Shown: positions 34,351-45,486 of the stretch, in pieces
Layout of the letters: the number at the start of each line of letters is the position of its first letter
How positions within the stretch are numbered: the first letter of the stretch is position 1
NCBI RefSeq assembly: GCF_042477335.2
Contig: NC_091246.1
Coordinates: forward strand, 252,034,501-252,098,500
Length of the DNA stretch: 64,000 nucleotides
Source: Ovis canadensis
Lineage: Eukaryota; Chordata; Mammalia; Artiodactyla; Bovidae
Direction of reading: 5' to 3'
The notes under the pieces: generated by a model
Databases searched by the model: none
What the model saw: only the letters and a program-made list of their open reading frames with translations
Told to the model about the DNA's origin: nothing
Position numbers and translations under genes: made by a program

Positions 34351-34587
34351 TTAGCTGATTCCTAGAATGTCGACGTTTACTCTTTCCATCTCCTGTTTGA
34401 CCACTTCCAGTTTGCCTTGATTCATGGACCTGACATTCCAGATTCCTATGCAACATTGCTCTTTACAGCATCGGACTTTACTTCCATCACCAATCATCCA
34501 CAACTGGATGGTGTTTTTGCTTTTGCTTTGTCTCTTCATTCTTTCTGAAGTTACTTCTCCACTGATCTCCCTTAGTATACTGGGCAC
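34351..34587 (-). pseudogene. BovB endonuclease N-terminal fragment
   Basis: The minus frame carries IGIWNVRSMNQGKLEVVKQE then VNVDILGIS, the start of the APE-type endonuclease domain. It ends at a stop where a related frame (1442-1645) continues ELKWMGISEL. Confidence 0.8.
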
Positions 34588-35588
34588 CTACTGACCTGGG
34601 GAGTTCATCTTTCAGTGTCCTATCTGTTCACCTTTTCAACTGTTCATGGGGTTCTCGAGGTACGAATACTGAAGTGTTCACGGCATGGCTCGTAGTTTCA
34701 CTGAGTTAGTCATGGCTGTGGTCCATGTGATCAGTTTGGTTAGTTTTCTGTGATTGTTGTTTTCAGTCTGTCTGCCCTCTGATGGAGAAGGATAAGAGGC
34801 TCATGGAAGCTTCTTGATGGGAAAGACTGACTGAGGAGGAAACTGGGTCTTGTTCTGATGGGTGGGGCCATGCTTAGTAAATCTTTAAACCAATTTTCTG
34901 TTGATGGGCAGGGCTGTTTCCCTCCCTGTTGTTTGATTTGAAGCCAAACTACGGGGGAGGTAATGAAGGTAAAGGCGACTCCTTCAGAAGGTCCCATGAT
35001 GCACTGCCGCGCTCAGTGCCCCCAGCCTGCAGCAGCCACCATCGACCCACGCCTCCGCCAGGGACTCCTGGACACTCCTGGGCAAGTCTGGGTCACGTGT
35101 GGGGTCACTGCTCCTTTCTCTTAGGTCCTAGTGCACACAAGGTTCTGTTTGAGCTCTCCAAGAGTCTATTTCCCAGTCCTGGGTATGTTCTGGCGGCTCT
35201 ATGGCGGGGTTACTGGCAACCTCCTCCAAGAGGGCTTATGCCACGCCCAGGTCTGCTGAACCCAGAGCCCCTGCCCCTGTGGCAGGCCACTGCCGACCCG
35301 CACCTCCTCAGGAGACACTCACACAGTTCTGGCTCAGTCTCTGTGGGGTCCTGGTGCATACAAGGTTTGTTTGAGCCCTCTAAGCATCTCTGGTGGGTAT
35401 GGGGTTTGATTCTAAATGCGGTTTTGCCCCTCCTACCATCTTGCTGGGGCTTCTCCTTTGCCCTTGGAAATGGGGTATCCTTATTCGTGGGATCCAACAT
35501 TCTCCAGTGGACGGTTGTTCAGCAGTAGTTGTAATTTTAGAGTTATCGCAGGAGAAGATGAGTGCACGTCCTCCTTATCCGCCTTCTT

Positions 35589-36840
35589 AGGCCACAAAAA
35601 GTGGCGTCTTCAAGCCACCAAGTTTGTGGTAATATTCAAGCAGGCATAGGAAATGAAAGCAAACACAGAGAGTGATCCACAGAGGCAGATAGCAGAGCGC
35701 TCCCAAGGAGCGAGAGGGAGATGGGAGGTCCCCGTGCTTCTCTGGCAGCTGGTGCTATGACAGGCCTTGGACGGTTGAACAGAAGGCCAGTTCCCAGTGG
35801 CTCAGAGCCTGCTGACTGCACCCAGAATAGCAGGCATGAGAGGAGGTGCTGTTGGCACCAGGGCAGCTTCCTGGATGGGCAGTCCAGAGACTGGGCCTTG
35901 CAGAGAACTGGAAACAGCATCACCATGGCTGGTGGCAGACTGACCGATCCTCTTGCCACTGTTCTAGGTTCACCTGGACGCTGACCCCACCTCTGCCCTG
36001 CCTCCTCTTCCCCTGTCACCACTGGCTTCAGGCTGGTCTTGGATGGGCTCAAATTCTGACTCCTCTGCCTTAAGGGCTGGGGAGGGGCTTCCTGACTCCC
36101 AGGGCTACTAAGCAGGCTCCACAACACCCAAGGCTGGCGGCGGTGAATTTTGCCGCATTCTTCACCCTAGCTGTTACATCTCCTCCCCATCACACAGACC
36201 AATTCAGCCATCCTCCATCACTTGGCCAAAGAACTAAGGAGAATCTACCCAGTCCCAAGACAGAAACAGCCAGGACTGGGCAGCAGGCAACCCCCAGCCA
36301 GGCTAGAGACGACCCCTACCTGCCCCCTGACTCAAGGACAGGAGGCAGCAGTGTGTGGACGGATCCTGTCTGGTCATAACAGAGAGGCAACACCCACGGT
36401 AGAAACCCAGTGGCATCTGCTCAGTTGTTCTGGGAATCAGGAAGCCTCTCTCAGACCTTAAGGAGAAGACTTCAGGCCCGAGCCCTTGTTTAAGACCAGA
36501 ATGAGACCGCTGCTGACCGTTGAAGAAACGACAAAGCAGGGCGTGGGTTTGCTGTTCAACATGGGGAAGCCACGCGCAGCTGCCTGCAGGGGACAACGGG
36601 GAATCCTCCCAGGATTTCCTGGGAGGAGTGTTGCAAGTGACCCCTGAGAAGCTAGACAACCTCATCTCAATGGTTCAGCCGTGGGTCAGTGGTGACTGGT
36701 CTGTGGGCCAATGGTGCCCAGCCCCCAGCCCTAGGAGAAGGGAAGGAAAGGTGGCCTCTCGCTGCTCTGCCCATGGTTACTCCTTCTTTGCGCTTCGGAT
36801 TTTGTACGTTTGTTCGGCCCTGCTTTGTCTTTGTCCCCCT
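35589..36840. other. Unassigned intergenic sequence
   Basis: GC-moderate unique sequence. No gene or firm repeat was recognised. Confidence 0.4.
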
Positions 36841-37055
36841 TGGGCTTCCCTGGTGGCTCAGTGGTAAAGCATCTGCCTGCCACGCAGGAGACCTCGGTTT
36901 GATCCCTGGGTTGGGAAGATCCCCTGGAGAAGGGGATGGCTACCCACTCAAGTATTCTTGCCTGGAGAATCCCATGGACAGAGGAGCCTGGGGGGCTACA
37001 GCCCACGGGGTCACACAGAGTCGGACACGACTGAGTGACTAAGCCCACACACCCT
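36841..37055 (+). mobile_element. Bov-tA SINE, full length
   Basis: GGGCTTCCCTGGTGGCTCAG to GGACACGACTGAGTGACTAA, with intact A and B box-like sequences. Confidence 0.93.
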
Positions 37056-37502
37056 TTGTCTTTATTAAATGCACAGATTTTATTATTAGATATTTCCCCC
37101 TCTTAAATCAGCTCTTTGACCAGTCAGTTCTACTGTTTTTCCTTTTCACTTATTACAGTCTATCTCTGTTGTATCCTTCCTACACGTCTTTCCATTTGTC
37201 TTTTTCTAACTTCTTGCACAGAATGCTTAATTTATTCATTTCATTCTTCCTCACTTATGAATGCATCTAAGGCTATCAATTTTCTGTGTACAGTTTAATC
37301 TGTAACCTGTAGCTATGAAATGTTGTTTTCATTATTATTTCCAGTATTCTGCAATATTAAGAATATCTTCATATATATGAGAGTTATTTAGAAGAATCCC
37401 CCTTTTCCAGTGACTGGAGGCTTTTCTTTCTTTTGTTAGTTTTTCTGCTCCCTATTGTGTTGTAGACCAAGTCTAGGCTATTTCTATCTACTTTTTTTAA
37501 AA

Positions 37503-37830
37503 AAATGATTGATTCTTTAAACTTTGTTTGTCCATTTATTTACGGCTGTGCTGGGTCTTCCTTGCTTTGCAAGGGCTTTCTCTAGTTGGCGAGCAGGGGC
37601 TGCTCTTTGCTGCGGTGCATGGGCTTCTCATTGTAGTGACGTCTCTTGCTGTGGAGCACGGGCTCTGGGCCCATGGGCTTCAGTAGTTACAGCACGGGTG
37701 GGCTCAGTAGCTGTGGCACACAGGCTTCGTTGCTCCACAGCCTGTGGAGTCTTCCTGGACCAGACATCAGACCCTGCCCCCGGCATCGGCAGGTGGATTT
37801 TTATCCACTGCACCACCAGGGAAGTCCCTA
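37503..37830 (-). mobile_element. CHR-type SINE, reverse
   Basis: Begins with a T-rich tail (GGCTGTGCTGGGTCTTCC, CAGGGGCTGCTCTTTGCTG) and ends at the head complement CACTGCACCACCAGGGAAGT. Confidence 0.85.
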
Positions 37831-38184
37831 ATTGATGTTTTCTTTGGCACCCAACATATGATCAGTTTTTGTTTGCGTTCCACACATGCTGGACTAGGAA
37901 GAATAACCTCTGTTTATTGGGCATAGAATTAGATCTATTAGATTCTTGAGACAGTCATTCAGTGAACATTTCTTAAGCATTTGCTATGTTCCAGCACTGT
38001 TCGCGTGCTCAGCTCACACCGATAAAAGAGATGTCTGGCCAAGTTTCCTGCTCTGGGATGAGGGGATAGGTAGGAGGGAGGAGACAGTGAATGAATAAAT
38101 ATAATTAAAAGTAAATTATATAGAAGGAAGAGAAGATGGAAAAGATGCTGATGATAAGTAAGAGCTATGCAGTTGGAAGTTTTA

Positions 38185-38585
38185 ACCACTAATATGCAGA
38201 TGACACCACCCTTACTTATGGCAGAAAGCAAAGAGGAACTAAAGAGTCTCTTGATGAAAGTGAAAGAAGAGAGTGAAAAAGCTGGCTGAAAACTCAACAC
38301 TCAAAAAACTAAGACCATGGCATCTGGTCCCATCACTCCATGGCAAATAGATGGGGAAATAATGGAAACAGTGACAGACTTTATTTTTTTTTGGGGGGGG
38401 GGGGCTCTAAAATCACTGCAGATGGTGACTGCAGCCATGAAATTAAAAGATGCTTCTCCTTGGAAGGAAAGCTATGACCAACCTAGATAGCATGTTAAAA
38501 AGCAGAGACGTTACTTTACCGACAAAGGTCACATGGTCAAAGCGATGGTTTTCCAGTGGTCATGAGATTCTGAAGCCCAAGTAAA
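38185..38585 (+). mobile_element. BovB fragment, forward arm
   Basis: Contains AATATGCAGATGACACCACC through GAAATTAAAAGATGCTTCTC and CATGGTCAAAGCGATGG. Diverged, with a G run at 38392-38403. Confidence 0.85.
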
Positions 38586-38591
38586 CCAAGT

Positions 38592-38818
38592 CAGTCATTG
38601 TCTCCATTGCCCCCCCATCTATTTGCATGAAGTGATGGAGCTGAACGCCATGATCTTCATTCTTGAATGTTGAGTTTTAAGCCACTCTTTTCCACTCTTC
38701 TCTTTCACCTTCATCAAGAGGCTGTTTAGTTCTTTTCTTTCTCCCAAAAGGATGGTGTCATCTGCATATCTGAGGTTACTGATATTTCTCCTGGCAATCT
38801 TGATTCCAGCTTGTGCTT
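38592..38818 (-). mobile_element. BovB fragment, reverse arm
   Basis: Reverse copy of the same BovB region (CCATCTATTTGCATGAAGTG ... GCATATCTGAGGTTACTGAT). It lies a few bases after the forward copy, making an inverted pair. Confidence 0.85.
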
Positions 38819-40780
38819 AAGGTGTATCTGAATTGCCTTAAATCCAGATGCATTTAAATGAAGGGGAAAATGTGCATTTTAGAATAAATTTAGAATTAGG
38901 TAGTTTTCAGATTTTACTTTCTTCTTGGTAGTTTGATCATGGGAGAGGGTTTATATTCAAATGAGGAGCATCTTATGGTTGGAATTTGTTATTGGAATAT
39001 CTTTCTGATGCCATTTGAGCTCACTTCAGAACCTCTCATAGTCTATGCTAGAAAAGAGGCTAAACCTGGAATGGGAAGCAGAATGTGAAATGGACTTTCA
39101 GATTTGGTTTTGGGGTGATGTATCAGAACCAGGTTCAGCTGTGAAATAATGGTGTCTTAAACAAGATGGAAGTTTATTTTTCTCTCACAGAAAAGAAGTT
39201 CAGAAGTAAGCAGTCCTCAGTGTAAAAGTGAGCCCACGGTCATGGGGCACTGGGCCTCCTATGTCTTGCTGCTCCGGTATTCTAACTTTAGTATCTCATG
39301 GTTAAATATGGTTGCTTGAGTGCCAGCCATTGTGTCCAGGTTCCATGTACAGAGCCTAAGACCAAGCCTGGGGGAACTCTTATCAAGTCGAGGAGGAGGC
39401 CTGCAATGGATATGGAGGAATGGCCAATGAGATGAGCAAAAACCAGGACAGAAATGGGAGGAAAGAGTTTCAAGAAAGATGATAATCTGTTTCTGCTCAG
39501 GGCTGCTGTGTCCTTCTCTTGTTGCCTGATTCGCTTCCTGTTCTCAAAAAACATTCTGTTGAAAGATTTACTCTAAAACATTTCTCATGACTTCATCACT
39601 TTTAACTTTAAAAAGTCTCTTTCCTTTCATTTATTTATTTTTCATGGTACCAATAGCCTTTATTGTTTGCAACAGGAAGTGGAAGAGGGGATACCACAGG
39701 TCTGATTCCTGGGGCAGCTCCACAGACTTGGTTGTCATCCTTGAAAAGCTCTTCCCTTTAATTTAAATCATAGTGTATTCTTTCTCTTAACAGCTATTGA
39801 AAATATCAGGCACGAGGGAATTAAAAATGCTGGGAAAACACAAACACAGCAAATCTTATTTCCTCAAAACTGCTCGGTCCTGGAAATTTTCTGTTTGCCC
39901 TTCCAGTTCTGGTCCCTGTCCTGCCTGCGTCCTGGGAGGCTGACCTTCAATAGATCCCCTTGCTTCCTGTTGGATTTGGCCCCGGGGAGGCCCAGCAGGA
40001 GAATCGGAGGAGGGAGGAGAGTGAGGTCAAGGTGTCTACTCCCCTGGGGCCCTCTCTGTGGGCTGGGTGTGCCCCCCCACTGAAGCCCACACCCCCTGCT
40101 CTGACCATCACCCTCTCTGGTGGCCCAGTAACTTTGACTTTGACTTTTCAGATGCGGCCATGGTAACAATTACCCCGCCATACCAAATTTCCCTACACCT
40201 GCCCACTTGTTTGCCCAAAGTCCCTTTATTAAAGTCTCCTTGGGTTACAATTTGACAGGGCCACCTCTTTTCCACTGGGACTGTGATATACATTCCGATC
40301 AGCCAGCCTCACTCCCAGAGCTTCCCCACGCAGCTCTTCCTGAGGTCACCAGCAATGACCACGTTGCTGGTCCAATGGTGAATCCCCAGGGCTCATTTTA
40401 GGGGGCTTATCACAGCATTTCACACGCTAACCCTTAGCCTCCCCAGCCCGCTTTCTTTACTTGGCTCCTGCCACTCGCTCCTGGTTTCCCTTCCAGTGAC
40501 TCCTCATCCTCCCAGCCTCCTCCACGGCTGCCCCAGGGTAGCTTTGGACCTCTCTCCGCCTCCCTACTCACTCCGTCGGTGACGCCATCAGCTCCCTCGG
40601 CTTTTCAGTATCGTCTGTTGACTAACGACTCTCAAGTTCATGCCTGCATTTCTATAAACGGAGATGCCTTTATTCAGCTGCCTACTCAGCACGTGGATGT
40701 CTAGTAGGCATTTCAAAGTCGACACAGCCAGGAGTGAACTCCTGACCTGCCCCCAGAGAACTGCTTCACTCCATCATCCC
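38819..40780. other. Intergenic sequence with possible processed-transcript tail
   Basis: At 39600-39770 the minus strand shows AATAAA (plus TTTATT at 39659) after a G/C-balanced stretch and before TTTATTTATTTTTC. That looks like the 3' end of an old processed transcript, but no protein was recognised. About 39130-39260 resembles an old interspersed repeat. Nothing else was recognised. Confidence 0.3.
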
Positions 40781-41083
40781 ATCTCAGTTCAGTTCCGTTC
40801 AGTCGCTCTGTCGTGTCCGTCTCTCTGTGACCCCATGGACCGCAGCACGCCAGGCCTCCCTGTCCATCACCAACTCCCAGAGTTCACCCAAACCCATGTC
40901 CATTGAGTCGGTGATGCCATCCAACCATCTCATCCTCTGTCATCCCCTTCTCTTCCACCTTGAATCTTTCCCAGCATCAGGATCTTTTCAAATGAGTCAG
41001 CTCTTCGCATCAGGTGGCCAGAGTATTGGAGTTTCAGCTTCAACATCAGTCCTGCCCATGAATACCCAGGACTGATCTTTCTA
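40781..41083 (-). mobile_element. BovB 3'-terminal fragment
   Basis: Reverse tail from CAGTTCAGTTCCGTTCAGTC to CATGAATACCCAGGACTGAT. Confidence 0.88.
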
Positions 41084-42078
41084 TCTCAGTAGATGGCAAT
41101 TTCCACTTCCAGGGGCTCAGGCAGAAAACCCTGGAGTCATCCTTGGCTCCTCCTATCCTTCATCCGATTGTTTCTCTTTTCAAATTATGTTCAGAAACTG
41201 AGCCCTGCCCACTGCCTCCATGGTGCCTGCCTTGTCCGAACCTCCGCCATCCCTCACCTGCTTCCGGCTTTGCCTCCTACAGCCGCTTCTCAGCACTTTG
41301 GTTGGAGCGATCGCTTCATGTGCGAGTCACATCATCTCTCTCGGCCTCGGTATAAAAGACAAAGTCTCACCGCGGGCGACAGGGTCCCACACGGTCCCAC
41401 GTGCAACGCTCTCTTGCTCAGTCTGCTCCAAACACCCTACTCTCCTGACTGGCCCTCCCACAGGCCAGGCTCCCCTCAGCTCTGGGGCTTCGGCCCTGGC
41501 TGCTCCCCCCGCCTGCTAGACTCCTCTCCCAGATGTCCGTGTGGTTGATGCTCTCTTGTCCTTCAATTTGCCTCAAATGTCACTTTCTCAGTGACCCCCC
41601 CAAAAAAAACCTAATTACAATTCCAATGCCTCTCCCCATCCCATTCCTCTTAACCTGCAGTACACTTTTTCTATTTTCATAGCATTTGTCACCTTCTAAC
41701 ATGCTATATAATTACTTAAAAAAAGCTTCTAGATATTTTTTCAGTCACTTCAGTCGCTCAGTCATGTCCGACTCTTCGCGACCCCATGGACTGAACAACA
41801 ATAACGAGATACATCTTAAAATCAGTATCATTTTACAATTCTTTGACAGGTGGGATCCTTGACCTAGTTGTGTAAAACTTTCCATTGACCACTCAGATAA
41901 GAAGAACCAGCATCAAAGCATATTAGATTAGACAGAAGACTCACCTTGCAAGCTAAATTCTAAGGGGATTGTGGCTATTATTTTTCGCTGGCTCAGTCTC
42001 AGCTAGAGGCTTCCGGATCTCATTTTCCCTTTTATGTTTCTAGGCCATCTCCCAATATCTTAGGCTTTCTCTCAAAGC
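41084..42078. other. Intergenic sequence with a small SINE/BovB scrap
   Basis: CAGTCGCTCAGTCATGTCCG ... CCCCATGGACTG at 41745-41793 is a remnant of a BovB or Bov-tA tail. The remainder was not recognised. Confidence 0.4.
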
Positions 42079-42235
42079 AGCAGTTCTGCCACCGCAGTGA
42101 GCATCAGAATTACCTGCAGAGCTTGTAAAAACAAGTTCCAGAGCCCGACCCCTAGGGTTTCTGGCTTAGAAGGCCCGCAGTGGGGTCTGGGGATTCGCCT
42201 TTCTAGCAAGGTCCCGGATGCTGCTGATGCTGCTG
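42079..42235 (+). mobile_element. hAT-type MER element, old
   Basis: Contains GCATCAGAATTACCTGCAGAGCTTGTAAAAACA and GGATTCGCCTTTCTAGCAAG with GATGCTGCTGATGCTGCTGG. This is the pattern of the CAGTGGTTCTCA-type non-autonomous hAT repeats. Confidence 0.6.
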
Positions 42236-42242
42236 GTATCTC

Positions 42243-42527
42243 GTTTTTATTTTTTTTCTTTTCAGATGTATCTACCTGTTTATTTAGTGGCTGTGCTGGG
42301 TCTTCACTGCTGCACGTGGACTTTATAGTTGCGGCGAGTCGGGGCTGCTCTTCACTGCAGTAAGCGGGCTTCTCGCTGCCCTGGCTTCTTGCTGGGCGGA
42401 GCGTGGGCTCAGCAGTGTGTGCTCAGGAGCTGTGATGCATGGACTTCACTCCGAGACACATGCCGTCTTCCCAGACCAGGCACTGGCAGGCGGGTTCTTA
42501 ACCACTAGGCCACCAGGGATGGCCAAG
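42243..42527 (-). mobile_element. CHR-type SINE, reverse
   Basis: T-rich tail, GGCTGTGCTGGGTCTTCACT, GGGGCTGCTCTTCACTGCAG, then CCACTAGGCCACCAGGGA at the head. It abuts the preceding hAT repeat. Confidence 0.85.
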
Positions 42528-42534
42528 AGCCCAC

Positions 42535-42830
42535 ATTTTTTAAAAAGTTATTTATTTTAATTGAAGGATAATTGCTTTATAGCACTGTGCTTGTTTCCGC
42601 CATACACTAACGTGAGTCAGCCACAGATATCCACACGTTCCCTCCCTCCCACCCCACGCCTCTAGGGGCTCACAGAGCACCAGTCTGAGCTCCCTGAGTC
42701 ACAAGGCAAATTCCCGCTGGCTATCTATTTCACATGAGACAGTGTATTTGCTTCCATCGTCTCTCCATTCACCCCACCCTTCCCCCCGCTGTGTCCACAA
42801 GAGAGACCACAGTCTGCGAATCCCTATTCT
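42535..42830 (-). mobile_element. L1 3' end, older copy
   Basis: Reverse L1 tail more diverged than those at 2077 and 24683 (TTTAATTGAAGGATAATTGC, CATACACTAACGTGAGTCAG). Confidence 0.8.
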
Positions 42831-43290
42831 AAGGAACTCTCTCCCCTAAATTCACCTGCCTGCCTTCCTTGATTCTGTTCTCCTTCTACTGCTTCTGTTC
42901 AGACTAAAAACAAAAAGCAAACCAACGCAAACCCTGAGGCATACTTCTCAAATTATTCTGGCTCCTCTTTTAATTTCCCAAGCAACTGGACCCCTGGAGA
43001 CAGAGCGTCGCAAGTGCAGCCCAGCTTACCTGCCTTAACCTTCGAGTTGACAATAATTCAATTGCATCGTTTCTGTACCTTACTACAGGCAGATGGTGTG
43101 TTGTATTTAGAGTAAAATTGTCCATTCCTTTTTTATTTTTCCTCTGTTATAAAACCTACCACCTTTTCATGGGTGGATCTAGAATCTGACTGGGGCCTGA
43201 CTTCTGGCATTGATAAATCCAGAGCTAACCTGAGACTTTATGTAGGATTGACCACACTAGACGAGCCCTGCAAATTCAAGGCTGATCCCT
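42831..43290. other. Unassigned intergenic sequence
   Basis: Nothing was recognised. Confidence 0.35.
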
Positions 43291-43505
43291 CCACAGCAGG
43301 GTTTTCAACCTCAACACTATTGGCATTTGGGACTGGATACTCCTCTGGTGTGGGGGCTGTCCTGGGTAGCGCAGGATGCTTAGCAGTGTCCCTGACCCGC
43401 ACCCACTGGATTCCAGTAGCATCCTGCCAGTTGCCACCCAAATACCCCTCCAGGTGTCCCCGGGGGGCGCTGAGAACAGTCCTCTACAGTTTAGTGCCTT
43501 GGCTT
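43291..43505 (+). mobile_element. hAT-Charlie non-autonomous element (MER5/MER20 class)
   Basis: TTTTCAACCTCAACACTATT, then GGGGGCTGTCCTGGGTAGCG and AGGATGCTTAGCAGTGTCCC, then the CAGTAGCATCCTGCCAGTTG region. The match to this common placental MITE is clear. The exact subfamily is not certain. Confidence 0.75.
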
Positions 43506-43599
43506 TGAGGCCATTCAAAGTAACTTAGAGGGAAAGGAATTTTGATGATCCACCTATACTGACCACTTCACCCTTCAGTTCTAAAAGCTAAAGCCTTCG

Positions 43600-44545
43600 T
43601 GCTGTACAGCAGCAGTGCTCACAATGCGCTGTGTGTGAGTCTCCCAGGACTCTTGTTAAAAGGCAGACTCTGGTTTCTGGTCTCACATTTAGGGCCCCTG
43701 TGGAAAATAGTGTGGAGGCTCCTCAAAACACCAAAAATAGAACTACCATATAATCCAGCAATCCCCAAACTGGGTATAAATCTGCAGAAAACAAAAATAA
43801 TTCAAAAAGATACCTACACCTCGATGTTCGTAGCAACATTGTTTATAATAGCCAAGATACGGAAATAATCTGAGTGTCTATCAACAGAGGAAGGACAAAG
43901 AAGATGTAAGATGTCTACACACAGTGGAGACAGACACGCACACTAGTCTACTGCTCAACCATAGAAAAGGATGACAGCCGAGCCGTTTGCAGCAGCATGG
44001 ACGGACTTGGAGGGTGTCAGGCTTCGTGAGACACGTCAGACAGAAACAAATACCACGTGATTTCACTCACATGTGGCATCTAAAAAATAGAACCAACCAG
44101 TGACTATAGCAAAAAAGAAACAGACTCACAGATATAGAACAAACTCACGGTTACTAGCCAGCAGAGGAAAGAGGGAAAGATAGGGGTGGGAGATTAAGAG
44201 CTGCAGACTACTCTGCATAAAGTTCACAAGCCTCAAGCACATACTGTACAGCACAGGGAAGACAGCGAATATTTTTTTTAAACTTTAAATGGAATATAAT
44301 CTATAAAAATATTGAATCACTATGTGTACACCTGAAACTCACATGGTATTGTAAGTCAACTATACTTTGATTTAAAGTATAAAATCAGTTTTAATTTTTT
44401 AAAATGCAGATCCTGATTCTGGGGTGGAACCTACCTGCGTACTTGAAGTCCAGCCCAACTCAGTGGGTCAGAATCTGCCTTTTAAGAAAATCCCCAGAGG
44501 ACTCATATGCATGTTAAGTTCGAGAAGGACTACCTGTAAAAACAC
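43600..44545 (+). mobile_element. hAT-type MER element split by an L1
   Basis: Left part 43600-43694 (CAGCAGTGCTCACAATGCGC, GACTCTTGTTAAAAGGCAGA) and right part about 44404-44545 (AATGCAGATCCTGATTCTGG, GGACTCATATGCATGTTAAG) form one CAGTGGTTCTCA-type repeat. The L1 segment lies between them. Confidence 0.65.
43695..44402 (+). mobile_element. L1 3' part inserted in the hAT repeat
   Basis: Forward L1 C-terminal and 3' UTR: frame 43599-43868 ends KIELPYNPAIPKLGINLQKT. It then runs to ACACCTGAAACTCACATGG and an A/T-rich end. Flanked by diverged direct repeats of about 22 bp. Confidence 0.85.
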
Positions 44546-45160
44546 ACTCAAATTTGGCTGAAGCTTAAGTGCTGGTCTGCAGAAGAAACACAGGAAACGC
44601 AGCAAGTCCCACCCCCGGGGACTATAGGACGTGCCTACAGGAAGCCTCATTCTCTCACCGTGAATCATCATGAATCCTTGTTTCAGTTGTGAATATAGCC
44701 TAAAGATTCCACAGCTCTCCAGCACCTGCTAAAGACCTCTGCTATCCCAAGTGCCTGTGCTAAGGCTGGCTCCAAATTCAAGGTCAAGATAAGTTATGTG
44801 GTTCACGCTTTTGCTCAGTCCCTTCTCATGTACCTGCCCGTTTCTGTCACCTGCAGCTCCACCAGAAAGGGAACAGGAGTTTGCCTCAAATGCCATCTGT
44901 ACTTTGCTTCCTAGTTCTATTTTTTATTTCTTATGTTCCTAATGAAGATCAGATATGGGTTTTGAAGGAAGGTCATTAAACAGTATTTTTCCCTTCCCAT
45001 GTAGGTGGTTTTTGTAGTGAACTTTAAATTCTATCTCTTATTAACCCAGATCCAGATGAACATCTTATTTCACCTGACTCATTTTTTTTAACGTTTTGAA
45101 ACATTTTAACACAAATACTGTAGAATTTTATCTCTAAATTTATGGTTTCTATGCCACGTA
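44546..45160. other. Unassigned intergenic sequence
   Basis: Nothing was recognised. Confidence 0.35.
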
Positions 45161-45486
45161 TTCTATGGACATGAGTCTGAGTGAACTCTGGGAGTTCATA
45201 CAGAACTCTGAAACTATGTCTGCTAAGTCGCTTCAGTCGTGTCTGACTCTGTGTGACCCCAGAGACAGCAGCCCACCAGCCTCCCCCATCCCTGGGACTC
45301 TCCAGGCAAGAACACTGGAGTGGGGTGCCATCGCCTTTTCCAATGCATGAAAGTGAAAAGTGAAAGTGAAGTCGCTCAGTCGTGTCCGACTCCTAGCGAC
45401 CCCATGGACTGCAGCCCACCAGGCTCCCCCGTCCCTGGGATTCTCCAGGCAAGAGGACTGGAGTGGGGCGCCATCGCCTTCTCCGA
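45161..45486 (-). mobile_element. Bov-A2-type dimeric SINE next to a BovB tail scrap
   Basis: 45165-45200 is a forward BovB tail scrap (GGACATGAGTCTGAGTGAAC). 45220-45345 and 45362-45486 are two reverse Bov-A monomers joined by a GAAAGTGAAAAGTGAAAGTG linker, the known Bov-A2 dimer layout. The monomers are highly similar. Confidence 0.87.

Larger units (their letters stand above)
31612..35588 (-). mobile_element. Near-full-length BovB LINE with 5' extension
   Basis: The most complete BovB in the window. From the 3' tail (TTCAGTTCAGTTCAGTTCAG at the plus-strand left edge) it runs through the C-terminal domain, RT, linker and endonuclease to a GC-richer 5' extension ending near CGTCCTCCTTATCCGCCTTC. 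The RT frame is open for 590 aa. The endonuclease frame is broken by a 1-nt shift near 33613-33650 and by stops near 34350. Confidence 0.92.

Noticed and set aside
34929-35528. 199-aa plus frame
   Set aside because: Antisense of the BovB 5' extension.
39288-40169. Small minus-strand frames as genes
   Set aside because: Short, unspliced, no motif and no start context that stands out.
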